64,000 bases of DNA from the NCBI GenBank assembly GCA_963726005.1, contig CAVSAT010000012.1:124001-188000 (forward strand), written 5' to 3'. Every line of letters starts with the position of its first letter. Position 1 is the first letter of the stretch. The notes under the pieces are model-generated. The model was given only the letters and a program-made list of their open reading frames with translations, had not been told where the DNA came from and made no database searches. Position numbers and translations under genes: made by a program. The DNA comes from Bog-473 sp963726005. GTDB lineage: Bacteria > Actinomycetota > Acidimicrobiia > Acidimicrobiales > RAAP-2. Below, piece by piece: positions 26,728-35,904 of this stretch.

Positions 26728-27522
26728 ATGGGGAGTCTGGAGGGCAAGGTTGCCATCGTGACCGGTGGCGCCGGGGGCATTGGCGCGGCGACGGGACGAG
26801 CGATCGCGCGAGAAGGTGGGTCCGTGGCCGTCGTGGACATCGACGGGGATCGAGCGGAGGAGGTCGCGCGGGCCATCGGAGCGTCGGGAGGGGAGGCGGT
26901 GAGCGTCGGCGCGGATCTCTCGGACGAAACGGCGGTGAAAGCGACAATCGAGACAATCGTTGGTCACTTCGGGCGTGTCGACGTGCTCCACAACAACGCC
27001 GCGCTGACGGAGTCCGAGTTCTTGTCGCGCGATACCCAGGTCACCGAGCTCGCGCTCGATGTCTGGGAAAGGGCAATGGCGGTCAACTTGGGCAGTCAAA
27101 TGCTGATGTGCAAGCACGTCATCCCGGAGATGGTCAGGGAAGGGGGTGGCTCCATCATCAACATGTCGTCCGGAGCGTCCCTCAAGGGTGACCGCACCCG
27201 TACCGCGTACGGAGTCTCCAAGGCGGGGGTCAACACGCTCACGATGTACGCGGCAACTTCACACGGCAAGCAGGGAGTACGGGTCAACACCATCGTCCCC
27301 GGACTCATCATCACCGACGCCGTTCGCGCCCATCTGACCGAGCGGATGCTGGCCGGGCTCGGACGGGCGACGCTCACGCCCTATGTAGGAGAGCCCGAAG
27401 ACGTCGCCAACCTCGTCGTCTTTCTCGCCTCGGACCAGTCTCGCTACATCACCGGGCAGATGATCGCTATCGATGGCGGCATGTCGGCCCATGTCGGCTC
27501 CGCCGGACACGACGACGAGTAA
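26728..27522 (+). CDS. Short-chain dehydrogenase/reductase
   Basis: This 264-residue classical SDR has 'IVTGGAGGIGAATGRAI' for NAD(P) binding, an Asp after strand 2 ('VAVVDIDGDRA') suggesting NAD preference, 'VLHNNAALTE', Ser in 'SIINMSSGAS' and the catalytic 'AYGVSKAGV'. The end 'YITGQMIAIDGGMSAHVG' is typical. It converges on another SDR with nine bases between stops. The two dehydrogenases share only family-level similarity. A role in alicyclic or steroid alcohol oxidation is plausible from context only. Confidence 0.92.
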   Translation: MGSLEGKVAIVTGGAGGIGAATGRAIAREGGSVAVVDIDGDRAEEVARAIGASGGEAVSVGADLSDETAVKATIETIVGHFGRVDVLHNNAALTESEFLSRDTQVTELALDVWERAMAVNLGSQMLMCKHVIPEMVREGGGSIINMSSGASLKGDRTRTAYGVSKAGVNTLTMYAATSHGKQGVRVNTIVPGLIITDAVRAHLTERMLAGLGRATLTPYVGEPEDVANLVVFLASDQSRYITGQMIAIDGGMSAHVGSAGHDDE

Positions 27523-27531
27523 CCAGAGGTG

Positions 27532-28332
27532 TCAGGATGGTCCGAGGACGTAGGAGCCGTTCTCGGGGTTGTGGTACCAGCCGCTCGAGGCCTGGGTGCC
27601 GCCGTCGACATGGATGGTCTGGCCCGTGACGTAGCTCGACATCGAACCGGCCAGGAACACTGCAGCTCCGGCCATCTCATCGACGTGGCCCGGGCGACCC
27701 ATGGGAACCGTCAGGCCGAAGCGCTCCTCAGATCCGGGAGGCGCCACTGCCGCGATGCCCTCCGTGAGCGTGATGTCCGGCGCCAACGCGTTCACCCGGA
27801 TGCCGAAAGGAGCGAGCTCCAGTGCCGCAGTCTTCGTGAAATTGATGACCCCGGCCTTGGCCGCTGCGTAGGCGGCATATCCCGGAGCCGCCCGGACGCC
27901 TTCGATGGAGGTCACGCTGATGATGCTCCCTCCGTTCCCCGCCTCGACCATGGTCCGTGCCACGCGCTGGGTGCAGAGGATCACGTGCTTGAGGTTGGCG
28001 CGGTAGAGCGCGTCCCAGCCGTTCTCGGAGGTCTCGAGGATGGGCGAGAAGAAGACGCCGCCGGCATTGTTCACCAGGATGCGCACCGTCCCGAGCTCAG
28101 CCGTCGTGCGGGCGAGGGCCGCGTCGACTTCGTCCGCGTTGCGGACATCGGTCACCAGTCCGAGGCCCCCGACCTCCTTCGCTGCTGACACCGTCGTCTC
28201 TGCGTCGCGTTCCCAGATCGCCACTCGGGCGCCAAAGGCGGCGAGCCCGCGGGCGATGCCGCGGCCGATTCCCGCCCCGCCCCCTGTCACGACGGCTACC
28301 TGGTCGTTGAGCAGCACTGATGCCGGGACCAT
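27532..28332 (-). CDS. Short-chain dehydrogenase/reductase
   Basis: This 266-residue SDR has 'VVTGGGAGIGRGIARGL', 'ILVNNAGGVF', 'SIISVTSIEGVRA' and the catalytic 'GYAAYAAAKAGVINF' with Tyr and Lys. The C-terminal 'YVTGQTIHVDGGTQAS' is followed by an extra tail with 'WYHNPENGSY'. ATG 28332 fits the family start; the frame is open a further 18 codons. It is divergent from the AhpD-like gene with 80 bases between, a likely shared promoter region. The reaction is not predictable. Confidence 0.9.
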   Translation of the reverse strand: MVPASVLLNDQVAVVTGGGAGIGRGIARGLAAFGARVAIWERDAETTVSAAKEVGGLGLVTDVRNADEVDAALARTTAELGTVRILVNNAGGVFFSPILETSENGWDALYRANLKHVILCTQRVARTMVEAGNGGSIISVTSIEGVRAAPGYAAYAAAKAGVINFTKTAALELAPFGIRVNALAPDITLTEGIAAVAPPGSEERFGLTVPMGRPGHVDEMAGAAVFLAGSMSSYVTGQTIHVDGGTQASSGWYHNPENGSYVLGPS

Positions 28333-28412
28333 GGACACAACATCACCTGCCCTTGTTATCGTCGGGATTTCGAAGCGACGGAACACGTCGCACTTACGGA
28401 GGATAGGTCGTC

Positions 28413-28997
28413 ATGCCCAGGATAGAACCGATCCCATTGGACGAACTCGGCGACGAGCCCCGACGAATCATCGAAGAGGGAGTCGCGGACGGCACCTATG
28501 CCACTCCGATCCCGCTGCAGATCTTCGCCTACAAGACGATGCAGCTGCAGATGACCAATGCGGCACGCGGGGTCATGGGCAAGCAGACCTTGCTCGGGGC
28601 ACGGATCGTCGAGTTGATCCGCATCCGCAGCGCGCAACTGGGTGAGTGCCAACCCTGCATGCAATCACGAAAGCACGACTCCATCACCGACGAGGACGTC
28701 GCCTGTCTCATTGCGCCCGGAGGATCACAGCTGACCGAGCAGGAGCGATTGGCGGTGAACTTCTTGGACCTGCTCTCGGCCGACCACCATGCCATCGACG
28801 ACGAGGTGTATCGGGAACTCGGAACCGTATTCACCGCCGCCCAAATCGTCGAGCTGGGGTTCACGTGCGCGAACACGATGGGGGTGCACCGCTTCATTCA
28901 CACCCTCGACGTCTTCGGCACGAGTCCCCCGGTCATCGAGTACAGCCAGGACCAGGTCGACACCGCCTATGCCGAGGCACCACAGCTCTCGACATGA
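28413..28997 (+). CDS. Carboxymuconolactone decarboxylase/AhpD-like protein
   Basis: This 194-residue protein is an all-helical CMD-family protein. The AhpD-type redox motif is 'GECQPCMQSRKHD', with Cys79 and Cys82 and a following His, preceded by the conserved 'ELIRIRSAQ'. CxxC members act as alkylhydroperoxidase-like or disulfide enzymes; those without Cys are decarboxylases, so a redox role is favoured. GGAGGA lies upstream of the ATG. The stop overlaps the epimerase ATG, so the two are co-translated. Confidence 0.9.
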   Translation: MPRIEPIPLDELGDEPRRIIEEGVADGTYATPIPLQIFAYKTMQLQMTNAARGVMGKQTLLGARIVELIRIRSAQLGECQPCMQSRKHDSITDEDVACLIAPGGSQLTEQERLAVNFLDLLSADHHAIDDEVYRELGTVFTAAQIVELGFTCANTMGVHRFIHTLDVFGTSPPVIEYSQDQVDTAYAEAPQLST

Positions 28998-29986
28998 CCG
29001 AGACCGTCCTCGTCACCGGAGCGACCGGCCTGGCCGGTGCCAACATCTGCAAGTTGCTCGTCGAGCGAGGCGACAGAGTACGCGCTCTCGCCCGTCCGAC
29101 GGCTGACACAGAGCCACTCGTTGCGCTCGGCGCCGAGGTCGTGCCCGGCGATGTCACCGCCGCCGACGACGTCCGGCGCGCCGCAACGGGAGCCGATGCC
29201 GCCATCCACTGTGCCGCGCTCTTGGGTGGCGCCAGCCAGAACCTCCCCGACTTCGAGGCCGTGAACATCCAAGGGACGAAACATGTCCTCGATGCGGCCG
29301 AGGCTCTCGGGATGCGCCGGGTGGTCGCCGTCAGCACCGGCACGTTCTTCGACACGAGCGGCGGTCTCGAGCGGGAGGACGCCCCGGTGACAAAGGAGCC
29401 AAGCTCGGATCCCTACACCATCACGAAGATGGCGGCGTTCGAGGACGCCATGGCGCGGGCAGCCGCCGGGCAGGATGTCGTGAGCACGCACCCGGGCGCC
29501 ATCTTCGGCCCCTCGCCCGTGGCGAGCAACGCGCTCGGCCGGACCAGCTTCAACCGGGTCCTCCAGTCGGCGCTCCGAGGGCGCGTGACGAGATATTTGA
29601 CCTTCCCGGTCAGCTGGGTCTTCGCCGAGGACATCGCACGCGGATGCATCCTGGCCCTCGACCGGGGTGTCTCCGGCGAGCGCTACATGCTCGACGGCCA
29701 ACCAGAGGACGTGGTGAGCACAGCGGCGGCGTGCAACCGGATCTGCGCCCTGGCCGGCGTTGACCACCGGGTCGAGGACGTTGCGCCGTCGAACGATCCG
29801 GAGCTACTCGAGGTCTTCGGTCCGACCCTGATGGCGATCGCCTTCAAGGCGGCGTCGGCAGGAACGGGCCGTGGCGAGCTGAAGGCGTCGAAGACGTACA
29901 AGAGGCTCGGTTACGACCCAATCAGTCTCGACGAAGGGCTGATGCACACCGCTGAGTGGCTGCGCGAGATCGGCCGCATCGACTGA
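28994..29986 (+). CDS. NAD-dependent epimerase/dehydratase (extended SDR)
   Basis: This 330-residue extended SDR has the N-terminal Gly motif 'VLVTGATGLAGANICKLL', 'AAIHCAALLGG', Ser/Thr in 'VVAVSTGTFFD' and catalytic 'YTITKMAAFE'. It resembles NAD-dependent dehydratases and 3-beta-hydroxysteroid dehydrogenase-like proteins. ATG 28994 overlaps the stop of the AhpD-like gene. A small dimeric alpha-beta barrel gene follows 56 bases later. The substrate is unknown; a steroid or terpenoid alcohol is possible from the neighbours. Confidence 0.9.
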   Translation: MTETVLVTGATGLAGANICKLLVERGDRVRALARPTADTEPLVALGAEVVPGDVTAADDVRRAATGADAAIHCAALLGGASQNLPDFEAVNIQGTKHVLDAAEALGMRRVVAVSTGTFFDTSGGLEREDAPVTKEPSSDPYTITKMAAFEDAMARAAAGQDVVSTHPGAIFGPSPVASNALGRTSFNRVLQSALRGRVTRYLTFPVSWVFAEDIARGCILALDRGVSGERYMLDGQPEDVVSTAAACNRICALAGVDHRVEDVAPSNDPELLEVFGPTLMAIAFKAASAGTGRGELKASKTYKRLGYDPISLDEGLMHTAEWLREIGRID

Positions 29987-30042
29987 CGAGGGCAGACCGG
30001 GTCCTCGTCGTACGATGGCTGGGACAGACGGCTGGAGTGGAC

Positions 30043-30384
30043 ATGCCCAAAGCGAAGTTCGTCGTGTACACGCGCCCGAAGAGCCCGGACCAAGAGGACG
30101 AGTACAACGAGTGGTACGACAACACGCACATCCCAGAGATCAGAGCGCTCCCCGGCTTTGTGGACGCCCGCCGGTTTAAACGGAGTAGCACGACGACAGG
30201 TCCCGAAGGAGTGGATTCCAGCCTTCCCGAGTACATGGCCATCTACGACCTCGAGGCCGACGATCTCCAAGCCGTCTTCGATGTGCTTTCCGAGGCGGTG
30301 GCCGCCGGCACCCTTCATTTGGCCGACGTGATCCAGACGGATCCATTGCCGCGGGCCGGTGTCTATGAGGAACTCGAAGGATGA
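30043..30384 (+). CDS. EthD/DUF4286-like dimeric alpha-beta barrel protein
   Basis: This 113-residue protein starts 'MPKAKFVVYTRPKSPDQEDE' and has 'YNEWYDNTHIPEIRALPGF', the pattern of small ferredoxin-like dimeric proteins of the EthD/DUF4286 kind. The conserved 'YDNTHIPE' is usual in this group. GGAGTGG lies just before ATG 30043. Such proteins accompany degradation pathways, and some act on polyketide- or ether-type substrates, but the function here is open. A 102-base gap separates it from the SnoaL-like gene. Confidence 0.82.
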   Translation: MPKAKFVVYTRPKSPDQEDEYNEWYDNTHIPEIRALPGFVDARRFKRSSTTTGPEGVDSSLPEYMAIYDLEADDLQAVFDVLSEAVAAGTLHLADVIQTDPLPRAGVYEELEG

Positions 30385-30486
30385 GCCGAGCCGGATCGTC
30401 GCGACACCTCTCGGTGGGTGCGCCGCCGCCGCTCTCCGATTCGCCGAGAAGCATTTGTCATTGAGGAGAGCTGACGGAGGCAGAGC

Positions 30487-30912
30487 ATGAGCGATCGGGC
30501 GGAGATCTCCGCGCTCGTCCACGCCTACGCCAGCCGGCTCGACGCCGGCGATCTCGACGGCGTGTCTGCCCTGTTCGAGCACGCCACCTGGCGCTCCGAG
30601 TCGACTGGACAGGTGCTTCGAGGGAGAGCGGAGGTTCAAGCGGTCTACGAACGCGTGCGCCTGTACGGCGGGAGGCCGCGCACCAAGCACGTCATCTCGA
30701 ACCTCCGCATCGACGTGGAGCCCGACGTGGGCCGTGCGGCGGCCGAATGTTGCTTCACGGTGCTCCAGGCTGTAGATCCCGGTGACCCGATCCACATCGT
30801 GCTCTCTGGTCGCTATGTCGACCGGTTCGAGCGGATCGCCGGGGTCTGGCGCTTCGCCGATCGCTTGTTCGTCGTCGACCTCACCGGGGACCTGACGAGG
30901 CACTTCTGGTGA
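30487..30912 (+). CDS. SnoaL/NTF2-like fold protein
   Basis: This 141-residue protein has the cone-shaped alpha+beta NTF2-like fold seen in SnoaL-like cyclases, ketosteroid isomerases and dehydratases. Features are 'ISALVHAYASRLDAGDLDGV', 'LFEHATWRS' and 'TKHVISNLRIDV'. The Asp and Tyr/His pattern in the first helix suits the polyketide cyclase-like subgroup. A GGAGG ribosome site precedes the ATG. Its stop overlaps the GTG of the LLM oxidoreductase gene. Confidence 0.87.
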   Translation: MSDRAEISALVHAYASRLDAGDLDGVSALFEHATWRSESTGQVLRGRAEVQAVYERVRLYGGRPRTKHVISNLRIDVEPDVGRAAAECCFTVLQAVDPGDPIHIVLSGRYVDRFERIAGVWRFADRLFVVDLTGDLTRHFW

Positions 30913-31814
30913 AGTTCGGTTTTGCCGTTCCCGCCTACGGGCCGAACGCACAGGGGGCCGAGATCCGGGATCTGCTGGTCGCCGGGGACGAGCTCGGCTT
31001 CGATTCTGCCTGGTTCCCCGACCACATCGCAGTGCCCGACTACGCGACGCGCAATGTCTCCCCGCCCTTCCTTGAGCCCTTGGCGGCATGCGCGTGGGGC
31101 CTCGGCCTGACGAGCCACCTGCGCATGGGCACCGACGTGCTGGTCGCGCCCTATCGGCATCCGCTCCTGGTGGCCGCGACCATGGGAACACTGGGGCGAC
31201 TGGCCGGGAACCGCTTGATACTTGGCGTGGGCGTGGGCTACTTGAAGGGGGAGTTCGAGGTGCTTGGCGCGGCTCCTTATGCACGGCGTGGAGAGGTCAC
31301 CGAGGAGTTCCTCCGCGCCCTGCGCTCCCCGCCTGAGGGGTACTCAGTGGTGTCACCCCTCACGCCGGTGCCCGTCTGGGTTGGCGGCAACGCCGCACGT
31401 GCGCAGCGCCGGGCCGCCCTTCTCGGCGACGGGTGGCATCCGTTGTGGATGCCGGACGTCACCTATGCCGAGGCCCGCCGGAAGATCTTGGAGGAGCGGG
31501 CACGTGCGAACCTGGTCGGGCCGTTCACGTTCTCGTACAGCTGTCCTGTCACGCGGCTCGTTGCTAGACCCCCTGCGTCGTGGGAACGGCGAGTGCCTCG
31601 GGCACCGAGAGGCTCCGAGTTCCGCTATGCGCCCGAAGCCTGGGTTGCTGAAGACAACCGACCTCGGTTCACCGGCACGGCCGGCCAGTTGATCACTGAT
31701 CTCCGACTTCTCGAGGCGGCTGGCGTGGAGAGCGTCACCCTCCGATTCGGAACGAATGACGTCGCTGATCTCGAACGCTTTGCGAGAGAGGTACGTCCTG
31801 CGTTCGATCCCTGA
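30909..31814 (+). CDS. LLM-class flavin/F420-dependent oxidoreductase
   Basis: This 301-residue TIM-barrel protein is of the bacterial luciferase-like monooxygenase class. It begins 'MKFGFAVPAYGPNAQGAEIR', has 'LGFDSAWFPDHIAVPDY', 'GTDVLVAPYRHPLLVA' and 'ILGVGVGYLKGEFEVLG', the cofactor-binding turns of the F420-type members. Actinobacteria commonly use F420 in this class, though FMN cannot be excluded. The GTG start overlaps the SnoaL-like stop by four bases. It ends the catabolic gene set; the region after it is empty. Confidence 0.9.
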   Translation: MKFGFAVPAYGPNAQGAEIRDLLVAGDELGFDSAWFPDHIAVPDYATRNVSPPFLEPLAACAWGLGLTSHLRMGTDVLVAPYRHPLLVAATMGTLGRLAGNRLILGVGVGYLKGEFEVLGAAPYARRGEVTEEFLRALRSPPEGYSVVSPLTPVPVWVGGNAARAQRRAALLGDGWHPLWMPDVTYAEARRKILEERARANLVGPFTFSYSCPVTRLVARPPASWERRVPRAPRGSEFRYAPEAWVAEDNRPRFTGTAGQLITDLRLLEAAGVESVTLRFGTNDVADLERFAREVRPAFDP

Positions 31815-32123
31815 GTGGCATCGGAGTCTGCTGCCCTCTGGTTCAGGCTCCCCGCGACGCCTCACCAGCAACAGTTCGTCACCCACGTCGGCAAGCTGGC
31901 ACCGCCAGGCGTGATGACCTCGTTCCTCTCGGCGGATGAGTGGTGCCTGGGCTCTCGAGGGTACGGCACAGGCGGGTGAAGAGCGCTCCTGATGGGTCGC
32001 CGGCGGTGGATGTTGGGCCGCTGTAGGATCCTCCGCCCGAGGGCAGAGGCCGAGGGTGTGGTCGGTGCGCTCGTCCGATTCCTTCGATCCGGCGCCGGAC
32101 GGAGCACGGGGAGGCGCCGACGA
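31815..32123 (+). other. Intergenic region with no recognised gene
   Basis: About 309 bases without a supported gene. A TAGGAT hexamer at 32024-32029 fits the window's recurring -10 pattern and could serve the hydrolase gene; in-frame GTG codons at 32058 and later could extend that gene leftward. A GGGGAGG ribosome site lies at 32108. Confidence 0.5.
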
Positions 32124-33839
32124 GTGACAGGAGCGATCGGGACGGTGACATCGACATGCCGCGTCGCCCGAAGGTCACCTTGGCACTCTGCTGCGGAGAT
32201 CGTGGCCGCCGTCGCCCTCGTCATCGCCATCGTTTTCTCGGGGGGCTCGGCCGCTATTTCGCTGGTATCCCCGATTCATTGGCTGCGGGGGTCGGCAGCC
32301 GCCGCGGGGGTGGACTGCCAGCCTCCGAGTGGCTGGGAGTCCACCAAGGCGGTGCCGGTGCCCGGCGTCGCGTCCGACTTCGATCTCACGTCGTTCGACG
32401 GCACCACCATTCGGATCCACTGGTTCCCCGACCCGTCGGCGGACGGAGGAGCCCGACCAACGGTACTCATGGGCCCCGGCTGGGGTCAGTCCGGTGACAC
32501 CGACACGTCCCAGGCAGGGATCCAAGGCGCCCTGAGCATCGCCCAGCTGTGGCAGGGCGGATTCAACGTGCTCACGTGGGACCCCCGAGGGTTCGGACAT
32601 TCCACCGGGGTGGCCGAGGTCGACAGCCCGAGTGACGAGGGTCGGGACGTGTCCGCCATGATCAACTGGGCGGCCCAGCAGCCTGGCGTCGAGCTGGAAC
32701 GTCCCGGGGTGCCCAGAGTGGGCATGGTCGGCGAGTCCTACGGCGGAGGCATCCAGTTCGTGGCCGCCGAGCGCGACTGCCGGATCGATGCCATCGCCCC
32801 CACCATCGCCTGGCACTCACTTGGCACCAGTCTCGACAAGAACCAGACCCCGAAGGCGGGGTGGGGGAACATTCTCGAACGCGTGGCCTCGACGGCCAGG
32901 CTCGATCCGGAGATCCCCGCGGCCGACCGTGAGATGAACACGACCGGTGTCATCGACGCCCGAGCCGCCTCCTTCTTCGAGGACCGAGGGCCGGCACAGT
33001 CCCTCTCGAGGGTGAAGGTCCCGACCTTGATCCTCCAAGGCACGGTCGACGACCTGTTCACGCTCGACGAGGGGATCGCAAACTACGAGGCGCTCCACAG
33101 CCAGGGAACCACTGTCTCGATGGCATGGTTCTGTGGGGGGCACGGGGTCTGCCTGACGGCCCCGGGCTCAGCGATCGAGGTGGGTCCCCTCTCGCTGAGC
33201 TGGATGCGGCGGTACGTGGCCGGTGACACCTCGGTGCAGGTGCTCAAAGGATTCGCCTTTGTCGATCAGAGCGGCACGTCGTACGCCGCCCCCGGCTACC
33301 CGCTGCCCCGGGGAGTTCCGATCGTGGCCACCGGTTCGGGCAGGCTTACCCTGGAGGCCGGCGGCGGGTCCGGACCTCCGATGGTCGCCGCCAATGCCCA
33401 GGCAGCCAATGTCGTCGATGCCGTGGCCTACCCCGTCACCCCGGCCCCCGCGGCCAACGCACTGAACATCGCCGTGCCCATCGCGCGGGGCGCCGCCGTC
33501 GTCGGCGCGCCGATGCTCTCGATGACCTATTCGGGCAGCGCCGCGCCAGGCACGCGGCCCACCCGCGTGTTTGCCCAACTCGTCGACCCGTCCAGCGGGA
33601 TCGTCGTCAACAACCAGGTCACGCCCATCCCGGTCACGCTCGACGGCAGATCCCACACTCTCGCGATCCCACTCGAGACCGTCTCCTACACCGCGAAGGC
33701 GGGTACTTCGCTCGAACTGCAATTGGCGGCCACGAGCGTGGCCTACATCACCCCGCGACTCGGTGGTTCCGTGGCCTTCTCGCGGGTCGTCTTGGTCCTG
33801 CCGACCGTGAAGGGCCTCAGCGTCCTCCAGCAAGGCTGA
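32124..33839 (+). CDS. Secreted or membrane-anchored alpha/beta hydrolase, CocE/X-Pro dipeptidyl-peptidase-like
   Basis: This protein of about 571 residues starts with a basic stretch and a membrane helix ('EIVAAVALVIAIVFSGGSAA'). It continues with an alpha/beta hydrolase domain with nucleophile motif 'VGMVGESYGGGIQF', catalytic Asp region 'LILQGTVDDLFTLDEG' and His region 'WFCGGHGVCL'. A C-terminal jelly-roll part ('AAVVGAPMLSMTYSGSAA') matches the X-Pro dipeptidyl-peptidase C-terminal domain. It probably acts outside the membrane on peptides, esters or cocaine-like esters; the substrate is open. GTG 32124 was chosen for the GGGGAGG ribosome site nine bases upstream, but other starts are possible. 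Confidence 0.8.
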   Translation: MTGAIGTVTSTCRVARRSPWHSAAEIVAAVALVIAIVFSGGSAAISLVSPIHWLRGSAAAAGVDCQPPSGWESTKAVPVPGVASDFDLTSFDGTTIRIHWFPDPSADGGARPTVLMGPGWGQSGDTDTSQAGIQGALSIAQLWQGGFNVLTWDPRGFGHSTGVAEVDSPSDEGRDVSAMINWAAQQPGVELERPGVPRVGMVGESYGGGIQFVAAERDCRIDAIAPTIAWHSLGTSLDKNQTPKAGWGNILERVASTARLDPEIPAADREMNTTGVIDARAASFFEDRGPAQSLSRVKVPTLILQGTVDDLFTLDEGIANYEALHSQGTTVSMAWFCGGHGVCLTAPGSAIEVGPLSLSWMRRYVAGDTSVQVLKGFAFVDQSGTSYAAPGYPLPRGVPIVATGSGRLTLEAGGGSGPPMVAANAQAANVVDAVAYPVTPAPAANALNIAVPIARGAAVVGAPMLSMTYSGSAAPGTRPTRVFAQLVDPSSGIVVNNQVTPIPVTLDGRSHTLAIPLETVSYTAKAGTSLELQLAATSVAYITPRLGGSVAFSRVVLVLPTVKGLSVLQQG

Positions 33840-34050
33840 TCATCTTTCGGGCGCTCGCCATGGACGGGACACGGCCGGTGGCGATGCGAATCGCTTCTCT
33901 GATGGTGGGGCTAAGCAGGTCAAGGACGCCGAAGGCGAGAATGGACAGGAAGCGAAGCAAAAGATTCGTTGCATTGACGCCTCTGTGACTCCTCCGAGCA
34001 CCGGTGCGGCTCGTTGCTTGGCGTTGCCCGATGGCGGCAGAATCGGGGGC

Positions 34051-34890
34051 GTGCCAACTCGATCCCACGGATACCTGACCGTTCGTTCCGATCGGGCACC
34101 CCCGGCGGTGGAGAGCCTCCGGTTAGACGGATGGGTACTGCTCCAGGGAGTCTTCACCGGGGAAGAACTCGCAGCGCTTCGCGCGGACGTCGAGCGGGTC
34201 TTCGAGGAATACCCACCAGACGATCGGGGAGATCCGCCCGAGCAAGCGGCTCCATTTCGCTACGAGATGCTCAATCGCAGCAGCCTTGTCCAGCGGGCCA
34301 TCGGCCACCCGGAGATACTCGAGATCGTCGAGTTCCTCTTGGGTGAGGATTGCCACGTGATCGCCAATACGGCGTGGTGGCAACAACCGGGCGACAACGA
34401 GCATCTCGGACGCTTCTGGCACATCGACAGCGGACCGCACGTACCTCGTGATCCGAGCGTCCCTTGGGATCCAAGAATCCCTTATCCCGTGTTCGCGATC
34501 GCTGCCCACCTCTACCTCCGGGATTGCCCGATCGACGCCGGTCCGACGGGTGTGATTCCAGGAAGTCATACCTCGGGACAAGCGCCTCCCAGGGAGAGAC
34601 TGGCCGACGACGCCCTGGAGTGGGAGGGTCGCGGAGCGGTTCCGGTTGTGGCCCAGTCAGGTGACGTCGCCCTCTTCGTCTCGGACATTTGGCACAGACG
34701 ACTGCCGCTGGGATCCGAGGATCCCGGTCGGATGTTCGTTCAGTGCCATTACGGGCGACGCGATCTCGCCCAACGCATTCGACCCACAGCCGTTGTCAAC
34801 CACCTCTCGGCGGAGGCATTGGCACGGGCGAAGACACCCCGGGAGAGGACACTCGCTGGGATCCATCCCTTGGGGTTCTACGACGGCTGA
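34051..34890 (+). CDS. Phytanoyl-CoA dioxygenase-family Fe(II)/2-oxoglutarate oxygenase
   Basis: This protein of about 279 residues has the double-stranded beta-helix of PhyH-family hydroxylases. Iron ligands are in 'GRFWHIDSGPH' (His and Asp, about 124-126) and the distal His in 'SDIWHRRLPLGSEDPG', followed by the 2-oxoglutarate Arg in 'GRMFVQCHYG'. GTG 34051 is the most family-like start, although the frame is open from 33985 and no strong ribosome site is seen. Possible substrates include fatty acyl, terpenoid or secondary metabolites. It stands alone between the hydrolase and tRNA-Ile. Confidence 0.88.
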   Translation: MPTRSHGYLTVRSDRAPPAVESLRLDGWVLLQGVFTGEELAALRADVERVFEEYPPDDRGDPPEQAAPFRYEMLNRSSLVQRAIGHPEILEIVEFLLGEDCHVIANTAWWQQPGDNEHLGRFWHIDSGPHVPRDPSVPWDPRIPYPVFAIAAHLYLRDCPIDAGPTGVIPGSHTSGQAPPRERLADDALEWEGRGAVPVVAQSGDVALFVSDIWHRRLPLGSEDPGRMFVQCHYGRRDLAQRIRPTAVVNHLSAEALARAKTPRERTLAGIHPLGFYDG

Positions 34891-34964
34891 CGGTCCCGAT
34901 TGTTGCACCCATACCCGAATGTTCACGGGAGAGTGAGCCTAGGGCTCCGCGCGCGCTTCGGTAG

Positions 34965-35038
34965 TGGGGCTAGCTGGAATCGAACCAGCGACCTCAGCAT
35001 TATCAGTGCTGCGCTCTAACCGGCTGAGCTATAGCCCC
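34965..35038 (-). tRNA. tRNA-Ile (anticodon GAT)
   Basis: On the minus strand the acceptor stem GGGGCTA/TAGCCCC, D-arm GCTCAGCCGGTTAGAGC, anticodon loop CTGATAA (GAT) on a CAGCA/TGCTG stem and T-arm GCTGGTTCGATTCCAGC are all present. CCA is not encoded. It stands alone, not in an rRNA operon. Confidence 0.97.
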
Positions 35039-35114
35039 CGATGGCCAACGTCCTTGGAGGAAGGTTGAGGTTACACGACGGTCCCTCGATCGTTCATCCG
35101 CCGTCAGGACGAGG

Positions 35115-35864
35115 TCAGCCGTTGGCGAGCGTGGACGCGACCAGGGCCGCAAGGGCGTTGGCGCCGGGACCGTCGATGCCGAGGTGCGTGCCGTCCCCCC
35201 CGAACCACTGCGGGTTCTGTGCGGCCAGTGTGGCCCAGTCCGCGACGACGACATTGTGGAAGCGGGCAGCGCCGCTGGCGAGCACGGCGTTGTTGGGGTC
35301 CTGCCAGGATCGGTCGACGTGCACGTTCACGAACACCACTCTCGATGCTCCGCCGAGGATGGCCATCATGTTGTTGAAATCGGCGTCGGTGATCGGGCCG
35401 TTCGTGCCGAGACCGACGATGACATCCGCGCCGAGCTGACCGTCGCCCTTCAGTGTCTGAAGGATCGCCTCCCCGTCGGACCACTGCCGGCTTACGGCCG
35501 CATCCACATTGGCACCCGGGATGGAGGACTTGAGCGGGTCTTGGTAGTCGAGCATCACCGAGTCGCCTACCGCGGTCACCTGACCGGCCACAAAGCCCGG
35601 TCCCGCCGGTCCCGGTATCGGCGCGGCCGTGGTCGTGGTCGTGGAGGCCGGATCGCCCGTTGGTTCGGTTGTGGTTGGTCTCGGCCTGTTCGGGGCGGCG
35701 GCGGTCCCGCTGCCGAGCGGGCGGGACGGTGGCGACGTGGCCGATCCCCTCAGGGCAATGAACGCACTGAGGGCAACGGCGACAGCGACGAGCGCGAACG
35801 CGATCGAGAGTATGGAGCGCGATGGTCGCCGCCTGTCGGTCGCCGCGTGCCGGGCCATAGCCAA
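35115..35864 (-). CDS. Membrane-anchored SGNH-hydrolase-like protein
   Basis: This 249-residue protein has an N-terminal signal anchor ('ILSIAFALVAVAVALSAFIA'), a Thr/Pro-rich spacer and an SGNH-like domain. The blocks are 'VTAVGDSVMLDYQD' (nucleophile Ser), 'VIVGLGTNGPI' and 'WFGGDGTHLG' (catalytic Asp and His). It resembles the detached C-terminal SGNH domain of OatA-type acyltransferases, which modify peptidoglycan or glycans outside. No acyltransferase-3 membrane domain is encoded beside it. ATG 35858 is an alternative start. Downstream lies tRNA-Ile. Confidence 0.85.
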   Translation of the reverse strand: MAMARHAATDRRRPSRSILSIAFALVAVAVALSAFIALRGSATSPPSRPLGSGTAAAPNRPRPTTTEPTGDPASTTTTTAAPIPGPAGPGFVAGQVTAVGDSVMLDYQDPLKSSIPGANVDAAVSRQWSDGEAILQTLKGDGQLGADVIVGLGTNGPITDADFNNMMAILGGASRVVFVNVHVDRSWQDPNNAVLASGAARFHNVVVADWATLAAQNPQWFGGDGTHLGIDGPGANALAALVASTLANG

Positions 35865-35904
35865 CAGTTTCGCTGTTGTCGCGGGACGCGGCTATCGCGC
35901 CTGA